From Gammaproteobacteria bacterium (GTDB taxonomy: Bacteria > Pseudomonadota > Gammaproteobacteria > Pseudomonadales > Azotimanducaceae): 64,000 bases of DNA. The stretch covers positions 1 through 64,000 of the forward strand of contig SMWF01000060.1 of the NCBI GenBank assembly GCA_004357385.1, read 5' to 3'. Each line of letters begins with the position of its first letter. The stretch's first letter is position 1. This document shows positions 42,640 to 52,853 of the stretch, piece by piece. Position numbers and translations under genes: made by a program. A model generated the notes under the pieces. The model was not told the origin of the DNA. It made no database searches and saw nothing but the letters and a program-made list of their open reading frames with translations.

Positions 42640-43443
42640 ATGGCCGAAGTAGAATCCGAAGCGCAAGCAGTCTCCATGGAACGCATGGTCCAGGAGGCGG
42701 GATATCCAAGCGCGCTGGCGTCGGTTGAGGATGTGCGCCGGGAACGCAAGCAGAAGCTCGCGGCGACGTTTCGGATTTTCGGGCGATACGGTTTCGATGA
42801 AGGCGTGGCGGGGCACGTGACGGTTCGCGACCCCGAACGCACGGATCATTTCTGGGTGAACCCATTCGGGGTGTCGTTCAAACAGATTAAGGTCTCGGAC
42901 CTGATCCTGGTGAATCATCAGGGTGACGTCGTCGAGGGCGACGGTTTGCTGAACACGGCGGCGTTTGCGATTCACTCGCAGATCCACAAACACCTTCCGC
43001 AGGTCACGGCTGCGGCCCACACGCATTCGCTGTACGGCAAGGCCTGGTCATCGCTCGGCCGCCTGCTCGATCCGCTGACCCAGGATTCGTGTGCCTTCTA
43101 CAACGATCACGTGCTGTTCGATAGTTTTACCGGCGTAGTGCTGGACACCGACGAAGGCGCACGGATCGCGGCCGCACTGGGCCAGAACAAAGCCGCTATC
43201 CTGCAAAACCACGGCCTGCTCACCGTGGGTGCCACGGTGGACGAAGCGGCCTGGTGGTATATCACCATGGAGCGGACGTGTCAGGCGCAGCTTCTGGCCG
43301 AGGCTGCCGGTGATCCGATCAGGATTGCGCCCGACGTGGCCGCGGCGACTCACGCGCAGATCGGTCAGCCCATGGCCGGCTGGTTCAGCTTCAAGCCGCT
43401 CTACGACGTGATCACGGCCGAACAACCGGATCTGTTTGACTGA
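42640..43443 (+). CDS. Class II aldolase/adducin family protein
   Basis: 267 residues with AGGA before the ATG. The zinc ligands are in AAAHTHSLYGKAWSS (about residues 126-136) and LQNHGLLTVG (about 189). GVAGHVTVRDPERTDHFWVNPFGVSFKQI carries the phosphate or carboxylate loop. Members cleave fuculose- or rhamnulose-phosphates, decarboxylate, or act in ring oxidation; the adducin-like branch often lacks aldolase activity. It follows the ferredoxin by 89 bases and precedes the sulfotransferase. Confidence 0.9.
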   Translation: MAEVESEAQAVSMERMVQEAGYPSALASVEDVRRERKQKLAATFRIFGRYGFDEGVAGHVTVRDPERTDHFWVNPFGVSFKQIKVSDLILVNHQGDVVEGDGLLNTAAFAIHSQIHKHLPQVTAAAHTHSLYGKAWSSLGRLLDPLTQDSCAFYNDHVLFDSFTGVVLDTDEGARIAAALGQNKAAILQNHGLLTVGATVDEAAWWYITMERTCQAQLLAEAAGDPIRIAPDVAAATHAQIGQPMAGWFSFKPLYDVITAEQPDLFD

Positions 43444-43456
43444 ACAGGTATCGCGC

Positions 43457-44365
43457 ATGAGCACAGCAGTCGGGTTGAGCCGCGCCACGACCCTGGAGGA
43501 GTTCGAGGAGAAGCTGGGGCGCATGATCGTGATGGACGATGTCATTCAGGCGCTGTCCTTCGAACCACGGCCGACGGACATCATCATCACGCCTTTCGCC
43601 AAGTGTGGCACGACATGGCTCCAGCAGATCGTTCACACCCTGCGCACGCGGGGCGATACCGACTACGACGATATTTCTGCGGTCGTACCCTGGATTGAGA
43701 CGTCGGTCGCGCTCGGCGTCGATCTGAATGCGCCCCAGCGTGGTGAGCCTCGGGCATACAAGAGCCACCTCGCCTGGGATCTGGTGCCTAAGGGTGGGCG
43801 CTACATCGTCGCCATCCGGGACCCCAAGGATGCGCTGGTTTCCATGTACCGATTCATGGAAGGTTGGTTCTTCGAGCCGGGTAGCGTGACGATCGATCAG
43901 ATGGCGCGCGGTCGGTTCATGCGACGAAGTGACCCCCAGCACTACTGGCACCACCTGATCAGCTGGTGGGAGCAGCGCCACAACGACGCGGTGTTGATGC
44001 TGTCGTACGAAGAGATGAAACGCGATGCGGAAACGGCGATTCGGCGCGTGGCTTCGTTCGTCAATATCGAACTCGACGCGGACATGCTGGCCCTGACATT
44101 GTGCAACTCATCGCTCGACTACATGCTGGAGCACAAAGACCAATTCGATGATCGAATGATGCGTGAGCGTAGCGAACAGGTCTGCGACCTGCCGCCCGGC
44201 GGCGACTCGGCCAAGGTTCGCAAGGGCCTCGTGGGCGAACATCGCGAGGCGCTGCCGGACGATGTCGCAGGGGAAATGGATGCGATCTGGGCCGAGGAAA
44301 TCGAGACCCGATTAGGCTTTGCCGATTACCAGGCGCTGGAAGCGGCGCTTGTTCGAGGACCCTGA
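43457..44365 (+). CDS. Sulfotransferase (PAPS-dependent)
   Basis: 302 residues from ATG 43457. The 5'-phosphosulfate loop is TPFAKCGTTWLQQI (about residue 46), the 3'-phosphate loop RDPKDALVSMYRFM (about 121-134), and RKGLVGEHREAL near the C-terminus binds the nucleotide. A catalytic His is expected in AYKSHLAWD (about 101). The family sulfonates hydroxyls of steroids, lipids and small phenols with PAPS. In a bacterial degradation cluster it could sulfate a hydroxylated intermediate or a lipid. The target is unknown. Confidence 0.92.
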   Translation: MSTAVGLSRATTLEEFEEKLGRMIVMDDVIQALSFEPRPTDIIITPFAKCGTTWLQQIVHTLRTRGDTDYDDISAVVPWIETSVALGVDLNAPQRGEPRAYKSHLAWDLVPKGGRYIVAIRDPKDALVSMYRFMEGWFFEPGSVTIDQMARGRFMRRSDPQHYWHHLISWWEQRHNDAVLMLSYEEMKRDAETAIRRVASFVNIELDADMLALTLCNSSLDYMLEHKDQFDDRMMRERSEQVCDLPPGGDSAKVRKGLVGEHREALPDDVAGEMDAIWAEEIETRLGFADYQALEAALVRGP

Positions 44366-44392
44366 ACACGAATTGAATTGCGAGGGATTCTG

Positions 44393-45157
44393 ATGGGACG
44401 AGTTGACGACAAGGTGGCCATCGTAACGGGTGCTGCATCCAACCCGGGGCTGGGCTATGCGACGGCGCTGACGTTGGCGCGCGAAGGGGCCAAGTTGATG
44501 GTGACGGATGTGGACGAAGCCGGCGCCCAGGCGTGTGCCGCGGCAATATGCGATGCCGGTGGAATGGCCGAGGCGATGCATCAGGATGTGACCGACGAAC
44601 AGCGCTGGAAGGCGGTCGTCGAGCAGACCGTCGCGTCCTTTGGCAAGCTGGACGTGCTGGTGAACAATGCGGGCATCGCGGTGCTCATGCCGATTTCGGA
44701 GATGACCCTGGCGGATTTCAACCGTCAGATCGAGGTCAATCTCACCAGCGTCTTTCTGGGCTGCAAGTATGCGATGCCTGCGATGCGGTTGGCGGGGGGC
44801 GGCTCGCTGATCAACTTGTCGTCCGTGGCTGGCCTGGTTGGCATCGCTTCCTGTGTTGCCTATGGCGCGGCCAAGGGCGGCGTGCGGATCATGTCGAAGT
44901 CCGTCGCCGTGGAAGGTGCGAAGGACAACATCCGTTGCAACTCGGTGCATCCTGGGGTGATCTGGACGAACATGCAGGCCCAGGCCACTGGCCAGAGTGA
45001 TCCCTCCGGCGTCGACGTCTCGCCCGAGCGGGTACCGCTGGGCCGTATTGGATACGCTGAGGACATCGCTAATTGCGTGCTCTATCTGGCGTCTGACGAA
45101 TCCAGTTACGTCACTGGTGCAGAGTTCACGGTAGACGGCGGGATGACCACCCAATAA
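44393..45157 (+). CDS. Short-chain dehydrogenase (hydroxysteroid-dehydrogenase-like)
   Basis: 254 residues; GAGGGA before the ATG. TGAASNPGLG is a variant of TGxxxGxG with two extra residues, then DVDEAGAQA (NAD preference), NNAGIAVLM and the catalytic YGAAKGGVRIMSK (about residue 157). C-terminal YLASDESSYVTGAEFTVDGGM is classical-SDR. Similar enzymes oxidise hydroxysteroids, cyclic alcohols and hydroxyacyl-CoAs. It lies between the sulfotransferase and the PLP enzyme, 24 bases from the latter. Confidence 0.9.
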   Translation: MGRVDDKVAIVTGAASNPGLGYATALTLAREGAKLMVTDVDEAGAQACAAAICDAGGMAEAMHQDVTDEQRWKAVVEQTVASFGKLDVLVNNAGIAVLMPISEMTLADFNRQIEVNLTSVFLGCKYAMPAMRLAGGGSLINLSSVAGLVGIASCVAYGAAKGGVRIMSKSVAVEGAKDNIRCNSVHPGVIWTNMQAQATGQSDPSGVDVSPERVPLGRIGYAEDIANCVLYLASDESSYVTGAEFTVDGGMTTQ

Positions 45158-45181
45158 CTCGTAGAGTTCGGAGGCAAGGCC

Positions 45182-46405
45182 ATGAACGATCGAGACCCCG
45201 TTGAATCGTTAGCCGACATCCGCCACGAATTTGGTGAGCACGGTGGCGTCAACATGTCGGTGGAGGCCAGCACCACGTTCACGGTCATGGACCCCGAGAC
45301 GATTCCGGAGATATTCGAGGGTGGCAAGGGGCCTGACCAGGGTGGTTGTTACCTTTATGGGCGACATTACAACCCAACGGTGTACAACCTGGGCCGGCAG
45401 CTTGCGGCCATTGAGGGCTCTGAGGCTGCGTACTGTACGTCCAGCGGCATGGGTGCGATCGCAGCCGCCATCCTGCAGGTTTGCAAAACCGGCGACCACA
45501 TTGTGGCTTCGACCGCGATTTATGGTGGCACGTACGCATTGCTGCACGACTTTCTGCCGTCGCGCGCCAACATCACCACGTCGCTTGTGGATATCAATGA
45601 CGCCGATGCGGTAACGGCTGCCGTCACTTCACGCACCCGGGTGATCTTCGCCGAGAGCTTTTCCAATCCGACACTGCGCGTAGCGGACGTTCCAGCGCTT
45701 GCGCGGATCGCACACGGTCACGGCGCAAAGCTGATCATCGACAATACCTTCAGCCCCCTGCTGATGGCACCGCTCGACTGGGGCGCGGACGTCGTCGTGC
45801 ACAGCATTACGAAGTTCATCAGTGGTGCATCGGACATCATCGCGGGGGCCGTTTGTGCTGAGGAGAAATTCATCGGAGGCCTGATGGACGTGCAGACGGG
45901 TCCGCTGATGCTACTCGGCCCGACCATGGACCCGAAAGTCGCCTTCGAGATCAACACCCGCTTGCCCCACCTGTCGTTGAGAATGGCCGAGCATGGCCGG
46001 AGGGCTGGCGCGATTGCTCGGGAGTTGGACGCCCTCGGCCTCGAGGTCGTCTATCCAGGGCTGCCCCAACATCCAGATCACGAACTCGCGGTGCACCTGT
46101 GCCGTGAGGGTTACGGGTTCGGCGGCGTGCTGGGCCTGGATGTGGGCAGCGAGGACACCGCCAACCGGCTGATGGAACGCCTCCAGAACGGTTATCGATT
46201 CGGCTACATGGCCGTGAGCCTGGGCTATTTCGACACGTTGATGTCGTGTTCGGGCAGCAGTACGTCGAGCGAACTCACCGATGCCGACAAAGCGGCGGCC
46301 GGCATTCCGCCCGGGTACATCCGGATTTCTGTGGGCTATACCGGCTCGTTGGAACAGCGGCTCGATCAGCTGCGCGGGGCGCTGGCGGAGGTCGGGTTGA
46401 GTTAG
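45182..46405 (+). CDS. PLP-dependent Cys/Met-metabolism enzyme (methionine gamma-lyase-like)
   Basis: 407 residues; GGAGG before the ATG. YGRHYNPTVYNLGRQLAAIEG binds PLP phosphate across the dimer, AESFSNPTLRVADVPAL carries the SNP motif, and the Schiff-base lysine is HSITKFISGASD (about residue 213). The family includes cystathionine gamma-synthase and beta-lyase and methionine gamma-lyase. Residue identity alone does not separate these, and no sulfur-assimilation genes are adjacent apart from the sulfotransferase two genes upstream. Confidence 0.9.
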   Translation: MNDRDPVESLADIRHEFGEHGGVNMSVEASTTFTVMDPETIPEIFEGGKGPDQGGCYLYGRHYNPTVYNLGRQLAAIEGSEAAYCTSSGMGAIAAAILQVCKTGDHIVASTAIYGGTYALLHDFLPSRANITTSLVDINDADAVTAAVTSRTRVIFAESFSNPTLRVADVPALARIAHGHGAKLIIDNTFSPLLMAPLDWGADVVVHSITKFISGASDIIAGAVCAEEKFIGGLMDVQTGPLMLLGPTMDPKVAFEINTRLPHLSLRMAEHGRRAGAIARELDALGLEVVYPGLPQHPDHELAVHLCREGYGFGGVLGLDVGSEDTANRLMERLQNGYRFGYMAVSLGYFDTLMSCSGSSTSSELTDADKAAAGIPPGYIRISVGYTGSLEQRLDQLRGALAEVGLS

Positions 46406-46446
46406 TATGCGTTCGGGGCGGGATTCGATCACGCGCAAGGGGCGTT

Positions 46447-47466
46447 ATGCAATACACCACGGAACTTGAAGCCACGATCGCCGATGTGGCACAGCCCGGC
46501 CGCGGGATTCTTGCGGCGGACGAAAGCAACCCGACGATCGCCAAACGCTTCAAGGCCATCGAGGTCGAGTCGAGCGAGGACAACCGTCGCGCATGGCGCA
46601 GCCTGCTCGTGACGGCCGCCGGGTTGGGAGAGTACGTCAGCGGCATCATCCTGTTCGAAGAAACCCTGCAACAACAGACCGATGCAGGCGAGTCCATTGC
46701 CGGGTCCGCCTGGCGGCAGAAGATCGTACCCGGGATCAAGGTGGACAAGGGCATCGTCGCGCTGGCGCTGTCCGAAGGAGACACCGTGACTCAGGGGCTG
46801 GACGGACTGGCCGAGCGCCTGCGCGGCTATCGGGAACAGGGCGCGCGCTTCGCCAAGTGGCGCGAGGTCTATGCCGTCGATGCGCACGCGCCGACCCGAC
46901 ACGGCATCGAGGTCAGCGCCGAGATGCTGGCTCGCTATGCCGCGGTCTGCCAGGCCGAAGGCGTGGTGCCGATCGTCGAGCCGGAAGTGCTGATGGACGG
47001 TAGTCATGACATCGAGCGTCACGCCGAGGTCACCGAAGCCGTGCAACACGCCGTCTTCCACGCCCTGCAGCGACACCATGTGGTGCTCGAGCTGATCATT
47101 CTGAAGCCCAACATGGTGCTGCCGGGCCAGGATCGCCGCCGTGCGGAACCCGACGAAGTGGCAGAGGAGACGTTGAAGGTGCTGCGCCGTACCGTGCCGC
47201 CGTCCGTCCCGAGTATCAATTTCCTGTCCGGCGGCCAGGATCCCGAAGAGGCGACCGCCAATCTCCAGGCGATCAACGAGCAGGCCGCCAATGCACCCTG
47301 GGCGCTGAGCATTTCCTACGGGCGGGCGTTGCAGCAGCCGGCGCTAAAGGCCTGGCCCGGCGAGCCGTTCAACCTTGACGCGGCGCAGGACGCGTTGGTG
47401 AAACGCGCGCGCCTGAATCACCTGGCCATGCGGGGCGACTATCGGGCGGAACTGGAACAGGACTGA
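46447..47466 (+). CDS. Class I fructose-bisphosphate aldolase
   Basis: 339 residues from the ATG at 46447 (MQYTTELEATIADVAQPGRG). GRGILAADESNPTIAKRF is the class I aldolase signature. The Schiff-base lysine lies in LELIILKPNMVLPG (about residue 221), and NFLSGGQDPEEATANLQAIN is the substrate phosphate loop. Length and motifs are like the eukaryotic-type class I enzyme. It cleaves fructose 1,6-bisphosphate in glycolysis and gluconeogenesis; gluconeogenic use would suit an organism living on lipids. Confidence 0.95.
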   Translation: MQYTTELEATIADVAQPGRGILAADESNPTIAKRFKAIEVESSEDNRRAWRSLLVTAAGLGEYVSGIILFEETLQQQTDAGESIAGSAWRQKIVPGIKVDKGIVALALSEGDTVTQGLDGLAERLRGYREQGARFAKWREVYAVDAHAPTRHGIEVSAEMLARYAAVCQAEGVVPIVEPEVLMDGSHDIERHAEVTEAVQHAVFHALQRHHVVLELIILKPNMVLPGQDRRRAEPDEVAEETLKVLRRTVPPSVPSINFLSGGQDPEEATANLQAINEQAANAPWALSISYGRALQQPALKAWPGEPFNLDAAQDALVKRARLNHLAMRGDYRAELEQD

Positions 47467-47470
47467 GCGT

Positions 47471-48445
47471 TCAGGCCGAGAGCGCGAGGTCGATGCGCCC
47501 GATCAGCGACGGCTCGAGGTCAGGCGCGGCTTCGGCTGCCAGGCACTCAGTTAACTCTCTTCTGTTCTTCACGCCCAGGACCACAGTGTCCACGCCTGCC
47601 ATGGCCAACGCGTACTGATGGGCGAGCATGGCCGGCGCGACCCCGATGTCCGCCGCGATCGCTCTGAACGGCCGCGCGCGCTCGAAATCCACCTGGTCGG
47701 GAGAGTCGGGGGCAACTTCGCGGTCAATCCGGTCTGTCAGCGATCCCGCGGCGACCGCACGAATTCCCATGACTCCCACCGATGAGGCATTGGCTTCGCG
47801 AATCACCGCCCTTGGGTCCGGGCGCTCCAACGTGATCGCCATATTGCCGGGCGAATCCAGCACGTTGGCAATGCACTGAATGACGTCCGGGCGCCGCTCC
47901 GCTTCCAGAACCTGAAGGTTGGTTTCCTGCGTGCTCGCCGCGGTGACGCCCCACGCGCCAATTCTCCCGCTCTTCTTGAGGTTCTCGAACACCGGAACGA
48001 CATGATCGCGATAGGTTGACCACTCGACGGCGATCCGTGGCAACAGCTTCGCACGAGGCGAATCTGTCCAGCCGTCGGGTATCACGTAGCCGTGCAGGAT
48101 GTAGATGTCGACATAGTCGCGCTGCAAACGCGCCAGACTCTCTTCGAGCGAGGTCGTCAGTCGAGCTTCGATGTCGTGCGCGCTGGCGTTGCCCAGCATG
48201 CATTTCGTGGTGACTCGAACGTCGTCGGGATAGCCATCCGCGAAGGCCAGCCCCATGACGGTCTCGGCCTCGCCGTTGCCGTAGAGGGGCGCCATGTCGA
48301 ACAGGTTCACGCCCGCCTCATGCGCCGCCCGAACCGTTGCAATGGCCTCGTCGCGTGATGTCGACCCCCATACCTGTCCGATGCCGCCGCCCCCCAGTGT
48401 GAGGCGACTGACCTCGGACAGGTCACCCAGCGCCCGCGTCTTCAT
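47471..48445 (-). CDS. Aldo/keto reductase
   Basis: 324 residues. The catalytic set is visible: Asp and Tyr in NLFDMAPLYGNGEAE (about 48-60), Lys in VTTKCMLG (about 79-86) and His in YILHGYV (about 117). The C-terminal VDTVVLGVKNRRELTECL is the NADP-binding end of AKRs. The start MKTRALGDLSEVSRLTLGGGGIG is usual for the family. It is convergent with the aldolase (4 bases). Substrate unknown; sugar-like or keto compounds are typical. Confidence 0.9.
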   Translation of the reverse strand: MKTRALGDLSEVSRLTLGGGGIGQVWGSTSRDEAIATVRAAHEAGVNLFDMAPLYGNGEAETVMGLAFADGYPDDVRVTTKCMLGNASAHDIEARLTTSLEESLARLQRDYVDIYILHGYVIPDGWTDSPRAKLLPRIAVEWSTYRDHVVPVFENLKKSGRIGAWGVTAASTQETNLQVLEAERRPDVIQCIANVLDSPGNMAITLERPDPRAVIREANASSVGVMGIRAVAAGSLTDRIDREVAPDSPDQVDFERARPFRAIAADIGVAPAMLAHQYALAMAGVDTVVLGVKNRRELTECLAAEAAPDLEPSLIGRIDLALSA

Positions 48446-48499
48446 GCCTGAAGCAGTCGCGGTGACGCGAACTGCCTGACCGGATCCCCGGCGAAACGC

Positions 48500-48802
48500 T
48501 TACGCGAGGTGCTCGGCACCACTCAATTTCGCCATCAGATCGGAAATTTCGATTGCGGGCGACGTCATGATGTTGACGGTCTTGCGCGCACCGAGATCAA
48601 TCACAAGATGGGCCACCGTTTCGTTGTCCGGACCCTCGATGATCGTCAGGAAGTCGTACGGCCCCATCAGGGCGTACTGCGTCAAGACCTTGCAACCCAG
48701 TTTCTCGATCTCGTCGTTCACGGCGGTCAATCGATCAGGAGATTTGTGTAGTGTTTCTCGCCCTTCGGGAGTGAGCGAACTCAGCAGAACATAGGTGCCC
48801 AT
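48500..48802 (-). CDS. GYD domain protein
   Basis: 100 residues from the ATG at 48800-48802 with GGAGGA upstream; the frame extends upstream but without similarity. The GYD/ferredoxin-like pattern is clear: YVLLSSLTPEGRETLHKSPDRLTAVNDEIEKLGCKVLTQYALMGPYDFLTIIEGPDNET with the GPYDF motif. Small proteins of this kind are widespread and of unknown function, possibly ligand-binding dimers like dabb-type proteins. Confidence 0.88.
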   Translation of the reverse strand: MGTYVLLSSLTPEGRETLHKSPDRLTAVNDEIEKLGCKVLTQYALMGPYDFLTIIEGPDNETVAHLVIDLGARKTVNIMTSPAIEISDLMAKLSGAEHLA

Positions 48803-48927
48803 GGCTGTCCTCCGTAGATCCAAAGTTGCGCCCAGAGTTGCGAGTAGGCGCGCCAGAGAATTGTAGACCCATGGCAGCGAAAATACTCTTCGCCCGGGCG
48901 TGCTGCGCGCGGTCTGGCAAGCCTCGA

Positions 48928-50424
48928 TCAACCGGCGGTGGCGCCCACCCTGCGCCCCTCGGATCGGCAACTCGATTCCGTGCCGGCGAGAGTTTCCAGG
49001 TCGGGCACTGGGCGCGCCAGCCGATCATCTTCTTTGAACGCCTGTTCCAACGCGTGCGCGGCGCACAGCAGACGATGATCTTCGTATATCGGGCCGACGA
49101 GCTGAATGCCGAATGGCGTGCCGGATTCGTCGAGGCCACAGGGCAGCGCGACCACCGGATGGCCGACCACGGTCAGCGATGAAGTAAGCGCCAGCCAGGC
49201 CATGTAGTTTTCCACGGGAGCACCGTCGATGGTGGCTGGGTTCAGTTCGCGCCATGGAAACGGGGGAACGCTCACCCCGGGGCAGATCAACAGATCGAAA
49301 TCCTCGAAGATTCCGCAGAATTGTCGATACAGCTCGAGCTGCCGGCGCCGGGCGCGCGCAATGTCCAGCATGGGCGTCTGCAGCGCGGATTCGTATGTCG
49401 CGCGAATGTTGGGGTTAAAGCCTTCGTCCCAGTCCGCGGCGGAGTTTACCCATTGACTGACGAACAGGTCCTGGCGCAGATGCCAATCAACGTCCGGAGC
49501 ATCGCGCAGATCAATCTCGTGCCAATCACAACAGCCGACCAGAGGGGCGATTGCTGCAACGCGCTCGGTGAAGCTGCGGCGAATCGAGTCCGAAACCAGC
49601 ACGCCGCCGAGGTCTGCGCTGACCGCAACGCGAAGGCGCGTCGGATCCACCGTTTCGAGCCTCGCGAATTGACCTGCGTCCAGGGGAAATGCCATCGGGT
49701 CGCGACGCGCTCGCCGACGCGCGGCGATTACGGACAAAAGCAGCGCGCAATCGGCCACCGACCGGGCCATCGGGCCCTGTACACCGTAATTGGTGTGGGG
49801 GGTCGTGCGTTGCTCGTTCGGAACGACGCCAGGAGTGGCGCGATACCCCACCACGCCGCAGTAGCTGGCCGGTATGCGAAGGCTGCCGCCGTGATCCGAG
49901 CCCGTTGCCAGCGGCACCATGTTCGTCGCTATCGCAACCGCGGAGCCCCCGGAGGAACCGCCACAGGTGAGTTCGACGTTGAACGGATTGCCGGTCGCAC
50001 CGAACAACCGATTGACGGTGTTGGCGCCTATGCTGAGTTCCGGCACGTTGGTTTTACCGATGACGATGCCACCGGCTTCGCGTATGCGGGCAACGATTCC
50101 GGCATCTTCGGTGGGAACGTTGTGTTCGAACTCGGCGCTGCCGAAGGTGGTAGGAATGCCCGCCGTGGCCTGAATGTCTTTGATCGCCACAGGCAGCCCG
50201 TGTAACGGACCGAGTGCGTCTCCATTGCGAACCGCGGCTTCGGCTTGGGCTGCCTCGTGCAGCGCACGCTCGTCGGCCCGAACCACCATCGCGTTCACCG
50301 CCGGATCGACGCGCTCGATGGCGGTGATGCAGGAACGGACCAGCTCAACGGGAGACAACGCGCCCGTTGCGATCGCCTCGCGCGCTTCCTGTGCTGAGAG
50401 GGCCGCAGGTTCTGCGGGATTCAT
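48928..50424 (-). CDS. Amidase (amidase-signature family)
   Basis: 498 residues from the ATG at 50422-50424. The catalytic Lys is in [18 protein letters not shown] (about residue 83), the cis-Ser in the [11 protein letters not shown] block (about 157), and the nucleophilic Ser region is [22 protein letters not shown] (about 178). The C-terminal [21 protein letters not shown] is family-typical. It hydrolyses amides or esters, as in aryl amidases, GatA-like enzymes or fatty-acid amide hydrolases. It is divergent from the DUF255 protein, with starts about 53 bases apart. The start could be 11 codons further upstream. Confidence 0.9.
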   Translation of the reverse strand: MNPAEPAALSAQEAREAIATGALSPVELVRSCITAIERVDPAVNAMVVRADERALHEAAQAEAAVRNGDALGPLHGLPVAIKDIQATAGIPTTFGSAEFEHNVPTEDAGIVARIREAGGIVIGKTNVPELSIGANTVNRLFGATGNPFNVELTCGGSSGGSAVAIATNMVPLATGSDHGGSLRIPASYCGVVGYRATPGVVPNEQRTTPHTNYGVQGPMARSVADCALLLSVIAARRRARRDPMAFPLDAGQFARLETVDPTRLRVAVSADLGGVLVSDSIRRSFTERVAAIAPLVGCCDWHEIDLRDAPDVDWHLRQDLFVSQWVNSAADWDEGFNPNIRATYESALQTPMLDIARARRRQLELYRQFCGIFEDFDLLICPGVSVPPFPWRELNPATIDGAPVENYMAWLALTSSLTVVGHPVVALPCGLDESGTPFGIQLVGPIYEDHRLLCAAHALEQAFKEDDRLARPVPDLETLAGTESSCRSEGRRVGATAG

Positions 50425-50477
50425 CGGCGCAAATTGGCATACTTGAGACCGCATTGACAAGGGATGGCCGGGCAAGC

Positions 50478-52853
50478 ATGAGCAGAGTAATGCCGTTCCT
50501 GGTCGCGTTGCTGCCAGTTCTGTTTTCGACCGCGCGCGCCGACGATCCGCCGGGCGCGGTTCATTCGGCCGAGTTGAATCAACGCACCCGCGCGGCGACG
50601 ATTGCCAAAGGCCCCCAGTACCGGCCACGCACCCGGCACCTCCGCGCTGACGGGTCACCGCTGTACACCAACCGCCTGATTCTCGAGGATTCACCGTATC
50701 TTCTGCAGCATGCTCATAACCCGGTGGACTGGTACGCCTGGGGACCCGCGGCGTTTGACAGGGCGAGCCGCGAGAACAAGCCGGTGTTTCTCTCCATCGG
50801 CTACTCCACCTGCCACTGGTGCCACGTCATGGAGCGAGAAAGTTTCGAAGACCCCGAAGTTGCACGGTTCCTGAACGAGCATTTCATCTCCATCAAGGTA
50901 GATCGCGAACGCCGCCCCGACATCGACGCCATCTACATGATGGCCGTACAACTGATGAGCGGACGGGGTGGCTGGCCAATGTCCAGCTTTCTGAACCCGG
51001 CGGGCCAGACGTTCTTCGGCGGCACCTATCTTCCTCGGGCGCGGTTCCTGGATCTGCTGCGGCGGGTGGAAGTCGCGTGGCGTGAGAATCGCCAGGAACT
51101 CGACGAGCAGGCCAACCAGGTGGCGGCCGCGGTGCGAGCCAGCACCCGCAGCGCTGCCATCGCCGGTACCGTGGATGATGACGCCGTACAACGGGCGGTG
51201 ATCGATCTGCACCGGGCGCATGACGAGCAGCGAGGCGGGTTCGGTCCTGCGCCGAAATTCCCGAATGAGTCGAAATATCTGTTCCTGCTCGACCATGCGC
51301 TGCGCGTTGTCGACGTCACCAGCCGCAACCTTGTCCGCTTCGACCTGCAGATGATGGCGCGCGGGGGCATTTACGATCAGGTTGGGGGTGGCTTTCATCG
51401 CTATTCAACCGATGACGCCTGGCTGGTGCCGCACTTCGAGAAGATGTTGTACAACCAGGCACAACTCGCCCGCATCTATACCCAGGCCTGGCGTCTTACA
51501 GGTGACGCCGGTTTCGCCCGCATTGCCCGTCAGACATTAGATTACGTGCTGCGTGACATGACCGCGCCGGGGGGTGGGTTTTATTCCGCCACCGACGCCG
51601 ACAGTCCTGGTGGCGAGGGACGGTTTTTTCTCTGGACCCCAGCGCAGATTCGTAACGTGCTCTCCCGGTCCGAGGCTGACCTGGCCATCGATCTGTATGG
51701 CGTGACCGAGGGCGGAAACTTCGAAGGCGCGAGTATCCTATACGTGTCGGTACCGTTGGCTGAGTTTGCAGCGCGACGGGACCTGTCTTTGCCTGCACTG
51801 CAACTGCGTGTGGCGGATATCCGTGCGGCTCTTTACGCACACCGGGCCCAGCGCGTGCACCCGGACCGGGACGAGAAGATCGTGACCGCCTGGAACGGCA
51901 TGATGATCGTCGCGCTGGCCGAGGCAGCGGACATCCTTGGTGAGCCGCGTTACCAGGCTGCCGCGTTGCGCGCCGCCGATTCTGTCTGGCGAAACGTCCT
52001 TGGTGAGAATGGGGAGCTGTGGCGCGCGCGCCTGGCCGGACATTCCTCCGTGGCCGCGGGTCAGGAAGACTACGCCTGGTTGGCGGACGGATTCATCCAT
52101 CTTTACGACATCACCGGGGATGCTCGTTGGCTGGAGCGGGCCGAATCCCTTGTTGCAACCATGAACCGGTTGTTCTGGGATGCCGAAGCGGGCGGCTATT
52201 TCATGAATATCAACGGCACAGGCGTCACGACCATGACGCGCCCGAAGGACCTTTATGACGGTGCGGTGCCTTCCGGCAATGCTGTGGCGCTGCGTGTGTT
52301 AGCGGAACTGGTGCACCGCACGGGCGAGCAGGCATACCGCAGGACCGCCAATGATTTACTGGCGTCGTATGCAGGTTCCATCAATCAGCAGCCGAGCGCG
52401 TACGGCTATACACTGCATGGCGCGCAGTTACTCGCCAATGGAGCAGCGGGACCGATGCAATATGCGGCGCGTGGTGCGGTCAGGGTGAGCGCTGAATTGC
52501 GAACAGACACGCTGGTGGTCGACCTTGCCATACGCCCGGGGTGGCACATCAATGCAAACCGGACACTTCAGGAGGATCTGATACCAACCGTCGTGAGTAT
52601 CGACGGGGACATCCCGGGGTGGCGTGCCGAGCGGTTGTCTTACCCACCACCGGTACTGAAAGCCCTGGGATTTCAAAGCGAGGAGTTGGCGTTGTATGAA
52701 GGACAGGTACGAATCACGATGGACTTGAAGCAGACGATCGGATTCGCCGATGCCGCGTCGTTGATTCCGATTGCATTGCAACTGCAGGCTTGTGACGAGC
52801 GCGTGTGTCTGCCACCAGAGCGGCACCTTCTGCAGGTGCCGGCGATCCAATGA
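50478..52853 (+). CDS. DUF255 / thioredoxin-domain protein (YyaL/SPATA20-like) with a C-terminal DsbD-N-like domain
   Basis: 791 residues from ATG 50478. A signal peptide [21 protein letters not shown] is followed by the thioredoxin-like domain [16 protein letters not shown] and [37 protein letters not shown] (CxxC about residue 118). A (alpha/alpha)6 barrel follows ([32 protein letters not shown]). The last about 110 residues ([34 protein letters not shown]) resemble the periplasmic N-terminal domain of DsbD, including a Cys pair. The fusion and the export signal suggest a periplasmic thiol-disulfide protein. Its stop overlaps the next start (ATGA). Confidence 0.88.
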   Translation: MSRVMPFLVALLPVLFSTARADDPPGAVHSAELNQRTRAATIAKGPQYRPRTRHLRADGSPLYTNRLILEDSPYLLQHAHNPVDWYAWGPAAFDRASRENKPVFLSIGYSTCHWCHVMERESFEDPEVARFLNEHFISIKVDRERRPDIDAIYMMAVQLMSGRGGWPMSSFLNPAGQTFFGGTYLPRARFLDLLRRVEVAWRENRQELDEQANQVAAAVRASTRSAAIAGTVDDDAVQRAVIDLHRAHDEQRGGFGPAPKFPNESKYLFLLDHALRVVDVTSRNLVRFDLQMMARGGIYDQVGGGFHRYSTDDAWLVPHFEKMLYNQAQLARIYTQAWRLTGDAGFARIARQTLDYVLRDMTAPGGGFYSATDADSPGGEGRFFLWTPAQIRNVLSRSEADLAIDLYGVTEGGNFEGASILYVSVPLAEFAARRDLSLPALQLRVADIRAALYAHRAQRVHPDRDEKIVTAWNGMMIVALAEAADILGEPRYQAAALRAADSVWRNVLGENGELWRARLAGHSSVAAGQEDYAWLADGFIHLYDITGDARWLERAESLVATMNRLFWDAEAGGYFMNINGTGVTTMTRPKDLYDGAVPSGNAVALRVLAELVHRTGEQAYRRTANDLLASYAGSINQQPSAYGYTLHGAQLLANGAAGPMQYAARGAVRVSAELRTDTLVVDLAIRPGWHINANRTLQEDLIPTVVSIDGDIPGWRAERLSYPPPVLKALGFQSEELALYEGQVRITMDLKQTIGFADAASLIPIALQLQACDERVCLPPERHLLQVPAIQ